Assembly (NCBI GenBank): GCA_020354125.1
Contig: CP070643.1
Span: 3,984,612 to 4,048,611, forward strand
DNA from: Betaproteobacteria bacterium
GTDB lineage: Bacteria > Pseudomonadota > Gammaproteobacteria > Burkholderiales > Eutrophovitaceae
Length of the DNA stretch: 64,000 nucleotides
Reading direction: 5' to 3'
How positions within the stretch are numbered: position 1 is the stretch's first letter; the number at the start of each line of letters is the position of its first letter. The notes under the pieces are model-generated. The model was not told the origin of the DNA. It did no database searches and saw nothing but the letters and a program-made list of their open reading frames with translations. Below, piece by piece: positions 18,032-26,685 of the stretch. Position numbers and translations under genes: made by a program.

Positions 18032-18997
18032 TTAACGATTGGCGCGTATCCGGTATCGGTCCAGGCGCGAAGACTGCGCATTCTTTGCCAGATAGAGCGG
18101 CACGACCGCCTCCATCGCGCGCGGTTCAAAGCCGAGCACATTCGGAAACGCGCAGTCGCAGACGTTGTCGACCTGCATTGAACGGATATTGTCGCGGGTC
18201 ATCAACTTGCCTGGCAGGTGCTCAAGAACCAAAGCTTGCAGTTGTGTCATGCCAGGTGACAGCGGAAGGATGAGCCGCTTCAGTCCGCGTACCGAACAGG
18301 CATATGAGACCAACTCCTGCAGGCGGTACACTTTCGGCCCACACAGTTCGAAGGTCTGTGAAAATGTCTGCGGCTTATCCAGACAAGTGGCAATGGCACG
18401 GGCGACATCGTCGACATAAATCGGCTGGAACCGCGCATCCGGACAGCCCAGTGGAATAACCGGCGACAGCTGTGCCAGTCGCGCGAAAAGGTTCAGAAAC
18501 GCATCATCACGACCAAAAATGACCGATGGACGAAATATGGTGGTTTGCACGCCGTTTGCCTCGGCCGCGCGTATTTGTTGTTCTCCGGCCGCTTTTGATC
18601 GGAGGTATTCGCTGGGCGCGTCATGTGCTGCCTTGAGCGCGGAAACGTGCACAAGTCGACCAACGCCGTTTATGCGACAAGCGTCGACGATTTTCCTTGG
18701 CAGCTCGGCGTGGACACGCCGGAAATCGCCTTTCGTTTCCTCGTGCAAGATGCCGGTCAGGTTGATTACGGCCTCGCAACCGGCAACCAGCCTGCCGAGA
18801 ACTTCCGCGTCGTCGACGTCTGTCTCGATGACCTCGGTGTTCGGCAGGACAATCAGTTCGCTCTTGACACGCTCCCGGCGTCGCGTGGGAATTCGCAACG
18901 CAATGCCCTTGGTACAGAGCAGATTCGCCACGTGTCGACCGACAAATCCGGATCCACCAATCAGACAAACAGTTGGCATACGTGCGGCTTCGCTCAA
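18032..18997 (-). CDS. NAD(P)-binding epimerase-like protein (complex I NDUFA9-like family)
   Basis: A 321-residue atypical short-chain dehydrogenase. The N-terminal MPTVCLIGGSGFVGRHVANLL has the GGxGFxG nucleotide-binding turn. LVHVSALKA and the SEYLRSKAAGEQ segment stand where the classical YxxxK would be: Y and K are present as EYLRSK. Proteobacterial members next to cca and slt are often annotated as NDUFA9-like, but a respiratory complex I role is unproven and no nuo genes are here. Start is ATG 18997; ATG 18979 would place the Rossmann motif nearer the N-terminus. Confidence 0.82.
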   Translation of the reverse strand: MSEAARMPTVCLIGGSGFVGRHVANLLCTKGIALRIPTRRRERVKSELIVLPNTEVIETDVDDAEVLGRLVAGCEAVINLTGILHEETKGDFRRVHAELPRKIVDACRINGVGRLVHVSALKAAHDAPSEYLRSKAAGEQQIRAAEANGVQTTIFRPSVIFGRDDAFLNLFARLAQLSPVIPLGCPDARFQPIYVDDVARAIATCLDKPQTFSQTFELCGPKVYRLQELVSYACSVRGLKRLILPLSPGMTQLQALVLEHLPGKLMTRDNIRSMQVDNVCDCAFPNVLGFEPRAMEAVVPLYLAKNAQSSRLDRYRIRANR

Positions 18998-19059
18998 CCT
19001 TGACTCCCCCTGTCGAGCGGCTCAGCGCGGCGCGTCAGCAGTGATAATTCCATCGCCTT

Positions 19060-19130
19060 GATTTGAACTGTTCGATTTGAACTGCTTGATTTGAACCGCT
19101 CGACTCGAACGCTAAATTTGAACTGCGCAA
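19060..19130. repeat. Five degenerate tandem copies of a 14-bp unit
   Basis: Units of about 14 bp based on GATTTGAACTGYTY follow each other at 19060, 19074 and 19088, then as GACTCGAACGCTAA at 19102 and ATTTGAACTGCGCAA at 19116. They lie between the slt stop and the start of the NDUFA9-like gene, where both genes are read on the minus strand. They are AT-richer than the flanks and encode nothing. Confidence 0.8.
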
Positions 19131-19150
19131 TTTTACCCTGCGCAGTTCAA
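19118..19150. other. Perfect 12-bp stem-loop
   Basis: TTGAACTGCGCA (19118-19129) and TGCGCAGTTCAA (19139-19150) pair completely around a nine-base loop. The left arm is the last copy of the 14-bp tandem repeat. On the minus strand (the direction of slt transcription) it is followed by ATTTAG and not a T-run, so it is a weak terminator at best. It may protect an mRNA end. Confidence 0.65.
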
Positions 19151-19168
19151 TCACACCGCATCTGGTCA

Positions 19169-19232
19169 TACCGTTTCTAATTGCCCCGGCTTCTAATCGA
19201 CCCGGCTTCTAATCGACCCGGCTTCTAATCGG
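19169..19232. repeat. Three exact tandem copies of a 16-bp unit plus a degenerate copy
   Basis: CCCGGCTTCTAATCGA occurs at 19185-19200 and 19201-19216, then with a last-base change at 19217-19232. A degenerate copy (ACCGTTTCTAATTGCC) precedes at 19169-19184. It lies about 90 bases downstream of the slt stop on the minus strand. Together with the 14-bp array and the stem-loop it occupies much of the 328-bp gap 18998-19325, which holds no gene. Confidence 0.85.
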
Positions 19233-19325
19233 CGCGACTTCCAGCCACATCGATGCAGCGCGCATTGGCGGCGCAGGCCTTCCAGTGCCGGATTGGCTTA
19301 TAGCTGATCGCTTTGGCAGGAGGGC

Positions 19326-21251
19326 TTAATTGGTATCGACCGGACGCGGGGGAACCGTTCCCAGCCGGTCGCGCAGGCTCAGGTTGGTCTGGCCGAACAA
19401 TCTTGCGTAGTACATGGTGTTACTCATTACTTTTTTCACGTAGCCACGCGTTTCGGGAAAGGGAATCGTCTCTGCGTAGACATCGCCGGCGAGCGGCTTA
19501 ACGTCGCGCCAGCGCGCGGCACGCCGCGGACCGGCATTGTATCCCGCCGATGCCAGCACGGGATGGTTGTCCAGTGTGTCCATTACCTGTCGCAGGTATG
19601 ACGTTCCCATGCTGATGTTGGTGTCAACGCGGTTCACCAGCTTGCTGTGATGGCCCTTCAGCCCGAGTCGTTTGGCCATCCACTTGGCAGTCGATGGCAT
19701 CAGCTGCATCAGCCCGCCAGCACCGGCGGTTGAACGAGCCGTCGTGACGAACCGACTCTCCTGTCGTATCAGGCCATAAACCCATGCCTCATCCAGTTCC
19801 AGTTCGTCGGTGTACAGGCGCATCACATCGCGATAAGGGGCGGGGAAACGCAAAGAGAAGTCGTGCAGGATCCTGGTGCGTTCGGCAGTGTGTATGGCTC
19901 GTTCGTACCATTCGTTGCGCGATGCCAATGCCGCCGCAGCGAGCAGCTGCCGGTCGTCGTAATCCTTGACAGTCCAGGCCCATTCAAGCGCGCCTTCATA
20001 GCGCATGCTGTTGCGGTAGAAAGCCATGCCGCGCTGCAGGCCGGGCTCTTGGGCAATAATCGCAACGTCACTGGCATCTGGGCGATAAGTCTGGGGAACA
20101 AAACTCATCGTGTTTCCCAGGTTTTCGGCAGCGAGTTGTCCATAGAAATTGAACTCATTGGACAACGAGGCGAGCAGAGCGTTGGCCTCGAACTGCTGTC
20201 CGGTAGTCTGCAATGCGCGAGCCTTCCAGTAGCGCCAGCGTGACGTGCTTCGCTTCCCCGGGCTCATTGCCTCGACGCAACCGACTATGTCGCCCCAGTC
20301 ACCGCTGCGCAGCGCAGCCCGGACACGCCATTCAAGCTGCTTGTCATTCAGATCACGCGGATCGACTTTCTTGAACCAGTCGTGTGCATCCGGATGGTGT
20401 TTCCAGGCGGCTGCCATCGCGATCTGACCCACGGCATAGCTGCGATCTTCATCGGGTAACTGGTCTTCGATTTCGGCGAGTTTTCTTACCGCAACATGTG
20501 GCCACGAACGCCCTGTTTTGTACAGTGCGTACAGTGCCAGTTCGGTTTGCCCGCGATTTTGCAACGGCATGGACAGTTGTTTGAGATACGTCTGCGGACG
20601 GCGAGCAGCGCGATTTATGTTCTGTGAACTGGGCCGCTCGGCAGCGGGTACGTATTTCAGAATCGCTTTTGCCACGCTTCGGTTACCGGAATTCAGCGCC
20701 AGTCTGAAGCGTGCCCACACGGCGTCGGCTTCCAACAAGTTCTCCTCGAACAGGGATTCGAACAACGGCAGACAACTCTCCGGTTGCGGACGGCCGGTAA
20801 ACCACAGATCGCGCGCTTCCTTCAGCGCGCCGGTCTCGCCCAACGCGATGCGTGCCTGCAGCGAATAGCAGGTCAACTCGGTGTCCCATGTCGAAAGCTG
20901 TCTGGACATGGCAAGGAAATCAGTCCATTGCGCTCGCCTTGCCAATTCACGCAGCCATTTTGCGCGCATCCGTTCAGCGACCAGCATGCCGTCGGTGTTA
21001 CTCAGAAACGTCTGAATCTGGTTTGGCCAGACTTGCTCGATGTCCATGCTCAGACGCCAGTACTCGACGTAGGGGAGCAATTCGTGCCCATCTAGCAAAG
21101 GCAGATTTGCGTCCAGCGTGGCTACGTCACCATCCTTGTAGGCTTTACGCGCGGCCTGGAATGCCTCGTCCGGGGTCGCCGAGTAGGTAATGCTGCTGGT
21201 GAGCAGCAAGGACGCAACAAATGATCTGGTAATTAGGCGAAATGGAGGCAT
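19326..21251 (-). CDS. slt: Soluble lytic murein transglycosylase
   Basis: Periplasmic enzyme that cleaves peptidoglycan between MurNAc and GlcNAc with 1,6-anhydro ring formation. The 641-residue product has an N-terminal signal peptide (about 1-27) and a long alpha-helical superhelix (residues 30-450). The C-terminal catalytic domain contains YGLIRQESRF (catalytic glutamate), GAGGLMQLMPSTAKWMAKRL and SAGYNAGPRRAARW. This matches Slt70 in order and length. The start codon is ATG at 21251. It is separated from ilvA by a 96-bp gap and is probably transcribed with or after it. Confidence 0.93.
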   Translation of the reverse strand: MPPFRLITRSFVASLLLTSSITYSATPDEAFQAARKAYKDGDVATLDANLPLLDGHELLPYVEYWRLSMDIEQVWPNQIQTFLSNTDGMLVAERMRAKWLRELARRAQWTDFLAMSRQLSTWDTELTCYSLQARIALGETGALKEARDLWFTGRPQPESCLPLFESLFEENLLEADAVWARFRLALNSGNRSVAKAILKYVPAAERPSSQNINRAARRPQTYLKQLSMPLQNRGQTELALYALYKTGRSWPHVAVRKLAEIEDQLPDEDRSYAVGQIAMAAAWKHHPDAHDWFKKVDPRDLNDKQLEWRVRAALRSGDWGDIVGCVEAMSPGKRSTSRWRYWKARALQTTGQQFEANALLASLSNEFNFYGQLAAENLGNTMSFVPQTYRPDASDVAIIAQEPGLQRGMAFYRNSMRYEGALEWAWTVKDYDDRQLLAAAALASRNEWYERAIHTAERTRILHDFSLRFPAPYRDVMRLYTDELELDEAWVYGLIRQESRFVTTARSTAGAGGLMQLMPSTAKWMAKRLGLKGHHSKLVNRVDTNISMGTSYLRQVMDTLDNHPVLASAGYNAGPRRAARWRDVKPLAGDVYAETIPFPETRGYVKKVMSNTMYYARLFGQTNLSLRDRLGTVPPRPVDTN

Positions 21252-21347
21252 ACGTTCCAGGCGATTATGTGACAGTCCAGGTTAGGGGTGCTCAGGCCCT
21301 TGACAGGGGATGCAAAAGGCATGCTATCGGAGTGTATTAAGTTGTTA

Positions 21348-22859
21348 TTAGGAAAGAAAAAGGGAATAGGCAGCGTTGTTTGTTTCATCGACGTAGCTGT
21401 AGCCGAGTTTGGAAAGAAAATGCCGGAAATCGCCGCGCTCACCCGGCGGCACCTGCATGCCCACCAGTACCCGTCCGTAGTCAGCGCCATGGTTGCGGTA
21501 ATGAAACAGGCTGATGTTCCAGTTGTGAGACATGCTCTCGAGAAACTTCATCAGTGCGCCCGGGCGCTCTGGGAACTCGAACCGGTACAGCAACTCGTCG
21601 CTTGCCTGGGGCGCGCGCCCACCAACCAAGTGGCGCACATGTAGCTTCGCCATTTCGTTATTTGAAATATCGAGTGTTGCCAGTCCTTTTCGTTTGAGCC
21701 GCGAGACGAGTTTCTGAGTTTCCTTTTGGTCCCGTACCTGCACCCCGACAAACACATGTGCTTTTTCCGGGTCTGCGTAGCGATAGTTGAACTCGGTAAC
21801 GTTGCGCGAGCCCAGCATCGAGCAGAATCGTCTGAAGCTGCCTGGCATCTCGGGAATGGTCACGGCGAGGATCGCTTCCCGGTGCTCGCCCAGTTCCGCC
21901 CTCTCCGCGACGAAGCGCAGACGGTCGAAGTTGATGTTGGCACCGCACGCCACTGCAATCAAATTCCGGTTGCGGATACCGGTGCGCTCGACGTAGCTCT
22001 TGGCTCCGGCGATTGCAAGTGCGCCCGCTGGCTCCAGTACGGCGCGCGTGTCCTCAAAGACGTCTTTGATGGCAGCGCAGATGGCATCGGTGTCGACCAG
22101 AATCATCTCGTCGACCAGCTTTCGCGCCAGCCGAAAGGTCTCGCGTCCGACTTGTTTCACCGCCACGCCGTCGGCGAACAAGCCGACGTGAGGCAAGGCG
22201 ATTCGGCGTCCGGCAGCGAGTGACCGGGTCATCGCATCGGCGTCTACCGGCTCCACACCGATAATACGTACCTCGGGGCGCAGACGCTTGACGTAAGCAG
22301 CGATTCCGCCGATCAAACCGCCGCCGCCTACCGCGACGAAGATTGCGTGCAGCGGACCACTGAATTGTCTGAGCAACTCCATACCGATGGTGCCCTGGCC
22401 GGCAATCACGTCAGGGTCGTCATACGGGTGTATGAAAGTCAGCCGCTCGCGTCGTGTTAGTTCAGCGGCCCGCTGGTAGGCATCGCTGTAGGAGTCACCG
22501 TGTAGTACAACCCGTGCCTTGGCAGCTTTGACCGCCTGGACCTTGATATGCGGGGTGGTAACCGGCATGACAATGGTGGCAGCACAGCCGATTTTATGTG
22601 CCGCCAATGCCACCCCTTGAGCATGATTTCCGGCTGACGCAGCAATTACGCCTCGCCGAAGTTGAGCCGGGCGCAGACGAACCATCTTGTTGTAGGCGCC
22701 CCTGATCTTGAACGAGAAGACCGGCTGCATATCCTCGCGCTTCAACAGCAGGGGGTTGTTCAATCGAGCCGTCAGCGCGGGAGCGAGTTCGAGCGGTGAC
22801 TCGACGGCAACATCGTAGACGCGAGCCGAAAGGATGCGCTCCAGATAATCGTTTTTCAT
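21348..22859 (-). CDS. ilvA: Threonine ammonia-lyase, biosynthetic
   Basis: PLP enzyme turning threonine into 2-oxobutanoate, the first committed step to isoleucine. The 503-residue product has the PLP lysine in [11 protein letters not shown], a glycine-rich phosphate loop VGGGGLIGG, and two C-terminal ACT-like regulatory domains from about residue 325. These identify the long, isoleucine-inhibited form and not the short catabolic TdcB. ATG at 22859 starts just 80 bp from divergent rpiA. It works with ilvI, ilvH and ilvC found 13-16 kb away. Confidence 0.95.
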   Translation of the reverse strand: MKNDYLERILSARVYDVAVESPLELAPALTARLNNPLLLKREDMQPVFSFKIRGAYNKMVRLRPAQLRRGVIAASAGNHAQGVALAAHKIGCAATIVMPVTTPHIKVQAVKAAKARVVLHGDSYSDAYQRAAELTRRERLTFIHPYDDPDVIAGQGTIGMELLRQFSGPLHAIFVAVGGGGLIGGIAAYVKRLRPEVRIIGVEPVDADAMTRSLAAGRRIALPHVGLFADGVAVKQVGRETFRLARKLVDEMILVDTDAICAAIKDVFEDTRAVLEPAGALAIAGAKSYVERTGIRNRNLIAVACGANINFDRLRFVAERAELGEHREAILAVTIPEMPGSFRRFCSMLGSRNVTEFNYRYADPEKAHVFVGVQVRDQKETQKLVSRLKRKGLATLDISNNEMAKLHVRHLVGGRAPQASDELLYRFEFPERPGALMKFLESMSHNWNISLFHYRNHGADYGRVLVGMQVPPGERGDFRHFLSKLGYSYVDETNNAAYSLFLS

Positions 22860-22939
22860 ATAGATCGTGCCAGAATCATGGACGCTGGCGGCGAGTAGGT
22901 CTTGTCGCTATCCTAACGGCAACAAGGCGGGAATACGAT

Positions 22940-23611
22940 ATGGATAGCAGTGAGGCGAAACGGGCTGTTGCCAAGGCAGCGATTGCCTACGTGCCAGAGG
23001 GAGAAATCATCGGCGTTGGAACGGGAACGACGGCCAACTGCTTTATTGATGAGCTGATTGCGGTACGCGGCCGTATCGAGGCGGCAGTCGCCAGCTCGGA
23101 GGCAACTGCAAGTCGGCTGCAGGCTGGCGGGATCCGTGTTATGGACTTGAATGCCGTGGACTCTTTGCCACTGTATGTTGATGGTGCCGACGAAATAACA
23201 TCCCATTTGCACATGATTAAGGGCGGCGGAGGTGCGCTAACCCGGGAGAAGATCGTCGCCGCGGTCGCCAGCAAGTTTGTGTGTATTGCCGACGATTCCA
23301 AGCTGGTCGATGTCCTCGGGGCCTTCCCTCTACCGGTCGAAGTCATACCCATGGCGCGCGGTCATGTCGCCCGGGAGATGGTCAAGCTGGGCGGGCGGCC
23401 ACAGCTGCGCGAAGGATTCACCACTGACAACGGCAACATCATCCTCGATGTGCACGGGCTGAACATCTCGAGCCCGGTCGAGCTCGAGGCGGCCATCAAT
23501 CAGATCACCGGCGTTGTAACCAATGGCCTGTTCGCCGGACGTGGCGCGGATGTCGCTTTGCTGGGTGGTCTCCAAGGCGTCAAAAAACTCGAGAGACGAT
23601 CAACGGAATGA
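22940..23611 (+). CDS. rpiA: Ribose-5-phosphate isomerase A
   Basis: Interconverts ribose 5-phosphate and ribulose 5-phosphate in the pentose phosphate pathway. The 223-residue product shows [14 protein letters not shown] (substrate phosphate loop), [29 protein letters not shown] (catalytic Asp and Glu with the lysine) and a C-terminal [12 protein letters not shown] segment. ATG at 22940 fits the family N-terminus [14 protein letters not shown]; the upstream open frame overlaps ilvA in antisense. phoU follows 120 bp downstream. Confidence 0.95.
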   Translation: MDSSEAKRAVAKAAIAYVPEGEIIGVGTGTTANCFIDELIAVRGRIEAAVASSEATASRLQAGGIRVMDLNAVDSLPLYVDGADEITSHLHMIKGGGGALTREKIVAAVASKFVCIADDSKLVDVLGAFPLPVEVIPMARGHVAREMVKLGGRPQLREGFTTDNGNIILDVHGLNISSPVELEAAINQITGVVTNGLFAGRGADVALLGGLQGVKKLERRSTE

Positions 23612-23731
23612 ATTATCGGAACTAATCGGTAGATTGAATCAGTGCAGTGAAATGCTACTGCAACTATTGTGTAACATTCCACTTCTATATTGTATTGTTC
23701 TATAGCGACTTTGCCTCAGGAGGAACCGGTT

Positions 23732-24442
23732 GTGGCGACCAACAGTGATCACACCTCTAAACAGTTCGATGTCGAACTCGAGGCATTGCGCGCCCGGGTG
23801 CTGAAAATGGGTGGTTTGGTCGAAGAGCAGATCAAACTCGCGCTCGAGGGTCTGATGACGGGCGATGTCGAACTGTGTGACAAGGTTCAGGACAATGACC
23901 ACAAAGTGAACGCCCTCGAGGTTGGCATCGATGAAGACGTCAGCACCATCATCGCCCGTCGCCAGCCTGCGGCTGGCGACCTGCGCATGTTGCTGACCGT
24001 CGTCAAGACCATCACCGACCTGGAGCGCATCGGCGACGAGGCCGACAAGATCGCGCGGATGGCAAAGCTCATCTACACGGATGATCGTCTGCAGCTGCCG
24101 CGCACGGCTGAAATTCGCCACATGTCGCAGATGGCGTTGCAGATGCTGCGCAATTCACTCGATGCGTTTGCGCGGCTCGATTTGCCTGCATCGGCCGATG
24201 TGGTGCGTCAGGATCGCGACGTGGACGAGGAGTTCCGCAGCATTCTGCGCCAGCTCATCACGTTCATGATGGAAGATCCGCGAAACATCTCCTTGTGTAT
24301 CGAAATCCTCTTCATTGCGAAGGCTATCGAGAGGATCGGTGACCATGCCAAGAACATCTCCGAATACGTCGTGTACATGGTCAAAGGCAAGGATGTTCGT
24401 CACGTGTCCCTCGAGGAGATCGAACGCGAAGTCCTGAGTTGA
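23732..24442 (+). CDS. phoU: Phosphate-signalling regulator PhoU
   Basis: A 236-residue, all-helical cytoplasmic regulator that links the Pst transporter to the PhoR kinase and is needed to keep the Pho response off in high phosphate. It contains two PhoU repeats, each with the metal-binding pattern seen in EIGIDEDVSTIIARRQPAAG-like and EIDRDVDEEFRSIL-like helices, plus LERIGDEADKIARMA and IERIGDHAKNISEYVVYMV. GTG at 23732 has a perfect AGGAGG eight bases upstream. No pst genes are next to it; here it stands beside polyphosphate genes. Confidence 0.93.
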   Translation: MATNSDHTSKQFDVELEALRARVLKMGGLVEEQIKLALEGLMTGDVELCDKVQDNDHKVNALEVGIDEDVSTIIARRQPAAGDLRMLLTVVKTITDLERIGDEADKIARMAKLIYTDDRLQLPRTAEIRHMSQMALQMLRNSLDAFARLDLPASADVVRQDRDVDEEFRSILRQLITFMMEDPRNISLCIEILFIAKAIERIGDHAKNISEYVVYMVKGKDVRHVSLEEIEREVLS

Positions 24443-24547
24443 GGCCGGAACACGCTAGTCAGTCTTCAAGCGTACTTGGCTTGAATTTCGCTTCGCCGCG
24501 GTAACATGAAGTTTCCGCTGGTCATGCGTAGCGTTACGCAATAGCGA

Positions 24548-26041
24548 ATGCAGGAACTATCGACCATCGCAGCAGTTGATCTCGGCTCCAATTCGTTCAG
24601 GCTTCAGGTCGGCCGCGTCGTCGACGAACAGGTCTACGCTGTGGATTCATTACGCGAGCCGGTGCGCCTCGCGGCCGGATTGTCGCCCGCCGGCGAACTT
24701 GAGGAAGCGGCACAGCAGCGCGCCGTGGCCGCCCTCAAACAGTTCTCGCAGCGGCTGCGCGACTTTCCGAGCGCGGCAGTGCGAGCGGTTGGCACCAATA
24801 CGCTGCGCGCGGCTCGCAATACGGCTGAAGTGTTGCCGCGCTTCGAGGAAGCGTTGGGTTTCCCAATCGAGATTGTGGCCGGCCGTGAAGAAGCGCGACT
24901 CATCTATCTTGGTGTTGCGCACGGACTTGCGCCCAGCGCTGAAAAACGCCTGGTAGTCGATATCGGCGGTGGCTCTACCGAGTTCATCATTGGCTCAGGT
25001 CACACCCCTCAGTTGACCGAAAGCCTCTACATGGGCTGTGTTAGCTGGAGCCTGCGGTACTTCCCTGATCAGCGTCTGAGCAAATCCAACATGAAGCGAG
25101 CCGAGGTTGCCGCGCGCATCGAACTCGAAGCGATCCGGAAGCAATTTCGCTCAAAACACTGGTCTGAAGCAATTGGTTCGTCAGGGACTGCGAGCGCCAT
25201 CGCTGATGTACTCGAGGCCTGCGGCTGGAGCGAATCCGGCATCAACCGCTCGGGTCTGGAAAAGTTACGTTCAGCGCTCATCGATAGCGGGCACATCGCA
25301 AAAATTGATCTGCCGGTGTTGCGTGGCGACCGCTTGCCAGTGCTACCCGGCGGCGTGGCGATCATGAAAGCAGTTTTTGACGAACTCGACGTCAGCCACA
25401 TGAAGATTGCCGGCGGCGCAATGCGACAAGGCATTCTGTGGGACATGATCGGGCGCAGCCGTCGCAAGGATACCCGCGAGGCCACCGTGCGCCAGTTCAT
25501 GAAGCGCTATCACGTCGATACTGTGCAGGCGCGACGGGTCGAACGTCTTGCCAAGAAACTCTACCAGCAGTTCTCTGCCGGCGATAACCACGAGTACGGC
25601 GTCCAGTTGCTTTCGTGGGCAGCGCGCCTGCATGAGATTGGTCTTTCTGTCGCGCACAGCGGATTCCACAAGCATTCGGCGTACATCGTGTCCAACGCCG
25701 ACATGCCCGGTTTCTCGCGAATGGAGCAACAGCACACCGCGTTGCTGGTGCGATCGCACCGCGGGTCAGTCGAGAAACTGCGCAACCGGGTTTCCAGTGA
25801 GGCGGACTGGACGCTGCTGGTTGCCTTGCGCCTTGCCGTGCTGATGTATCGCTCTCGCAGCGACAAGCGTCTGCCGCGAATCCCCGCTGCCAAGGATGGT
25901 TCGAGCTACACGCTCGACATCGATGCTGGCTGGCTGGATGCCAATCCACTGACTGCGGCGGAACTGCGTGATGAAATGGCGTCGTGGCGTAAGCTAGGGG
26001 TCAATCTTTCTATTCCCGCCTTGGCGTGTGCCAAGACCTGA
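24548..26041 (+). CDS. ppx: Exopolyphosphatase (Ppx/GppA family)
   Basis: Removes terminal phosphates from polyphosphate; family members may also cleave pppGpp. The 497-residue product has an actin-like ATPase fold: IAAVDLGSNSFRLQVG (phosphate 1), VVDIGGGSTEFIIG (phosphate 2) and the mid-region SSGTASAIADVLEACG. It also has a C-terminal HD-like domain (LLSWAARLHEIGLSVAHSGFHKHSAYI). The GppA alternative cannot be excluded. Its position between phoU and sixA, facing ppk, favours polyphosphate. ATG at 24548. Confidence 0.9.
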   Translation: MQELSTIAAVDLGSNSFRLQVGRVVDEQVYAVDSLREPVRLAAGLSPAGELEEAAQQRAVAALKQFSQRLRDFPSAAVRAVGTNTLRAARNTAEVLPRFEEALGFPIEIVAGREEARLIYLGVAHGLAPSAEKRLVVDIGGGSTEFIIGSGHTPQLTESLYMGCVSWSLRYFPDQRLSKSNMKRAEVAARIELEAIRKQFRSKHWSEAIGSSGTASAIADVLEACGWSESGINRSGLEKLRSALIDSGHIAKIDLPVLRGDRLPVLPGGVAIMKAVFDELDVSHMKIAGGAMRQGILWDMIGRSRRKDTREATVRQFMKRYHVDTVQARRVERLAKKLYQQFSAGDNHEYGVQLLSWAARLHEIGLSVAHSGFHKHSAYIVSNADMPGFSRMEQQHTALLVRSHRGSVEKLRNRVSSEADWTLLVALRLAVLMYRSRSDKRLPRIPAAKDGSSYTLDIDAGWLDANPLTAAELRDEMASWRKLGVNLSIPALACAKT

Positions 26042-26081
26042 GCCGACACACGGCGCGACCCTGGTCGCCTGTCAGCGCTCC

Positions 26082-26537
26082 CTAATCCAACATGTCAGGG
26101 GCCATCACGGCCCGTAGGACAATCTGTGCCGTGGCGTCGCGCACGCGGTGGGTGAGCCACCATACCGCGCCCTTCTTGATACTCCACGGTTGCTTTCTGC
26201 CAGCAAGAAGCAACGCGGCGACCTCTCCCAAAGTTGGCTGGTGTCCGACCAGAACGACGGCCCGCCTCGAATCCGGCCAGCCGGTGGCATCAAGAACCGC
26301 CGCCGATGAAGCCCCCGGTGCGATCGAGTCGACAATATCGTATTTGTCCGTAAGAGCGCTCGCCGTCTGCATCGCGCGCTCCGCCGGGCTGGTGATGACG
26401 CGCACATGGGCCGGCAGTTGCTGATTGAGCCACGCCGCCATTTTGGCTGCTTGCCTGTGCCCTTTGCGGGTCAGTTCACGTTCAATGTCAGGCATGCCGT
26501 CGACGGCTTCGGCGTGGCGCCACAAAATCAGATGCAT
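26082..26537 (-). CDS. sixA: Phosphohistidine phosphatase SixA
   Basis: A 151-residue histidine-phosphatase-superfamily protein with the RHG-type motif as LWRHAEAV and a second catalytic histidine in VLVGHQPTLGEV. SixA acts on phosphohistidine of phosphotransfer proteins (ArcB Hpt, PTS NPr). GGAG nine bases before ATG at 26537 supports the start. It faces ppx tail to tail and follows the CYTH-CHAD gene on the same strand after a 148-bp gap. This gap contains a 13-bp palindrome (26600-26612) with no other landmark. Confidence 0.9.
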   Translation of the reverse strand: MHLILWRHAEAVDGMPDIERELTRKGHRQAAKMAAWLNQQLPAHVRVITSPAERAMQTASALTDKYDIVDSIAPGASSAAVLDATGWPDSRRAVVLVGHQPTLGEVAALLLAGRKQPWSIKKGAVWWLTHRVRDATAQIVLRAVMAPDMLD

Positions 26538-26599
26538 GTTTGCTGCTCCAGATCAGGCAGACCATTGGTCGACAAGGATACTCCTCTGCCGATTGACGT

Positions 26600-26612
26600 T
26601 TGTTTCAAACAA
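26600..26612. promoter_or_regulatory. Palindrome upstream of sixA
   Basis: TTGTTT-C-AAACAA is a perfect 13-bp palindrome placed 63-75 bp before the sixA start, in a gap where minus-strand transcription enters sixA. It could be an operator or a small hairpin. No regulator is suggested by its sequence. Confidence 0.35.
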
Positions 26613-26685
26613 GGCTTATCAATGTAGCCGACTGTTTGCACACTGTTCCCGAAGTGCACATGTGCCGCCAGCGATATCGACATGC

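Noticed and set aside
19060..19232. CRISPR-like array
   Set aside because: Units are 14 and 16 bp and directly adjacent, without unique spacers, and no cas genes are present.
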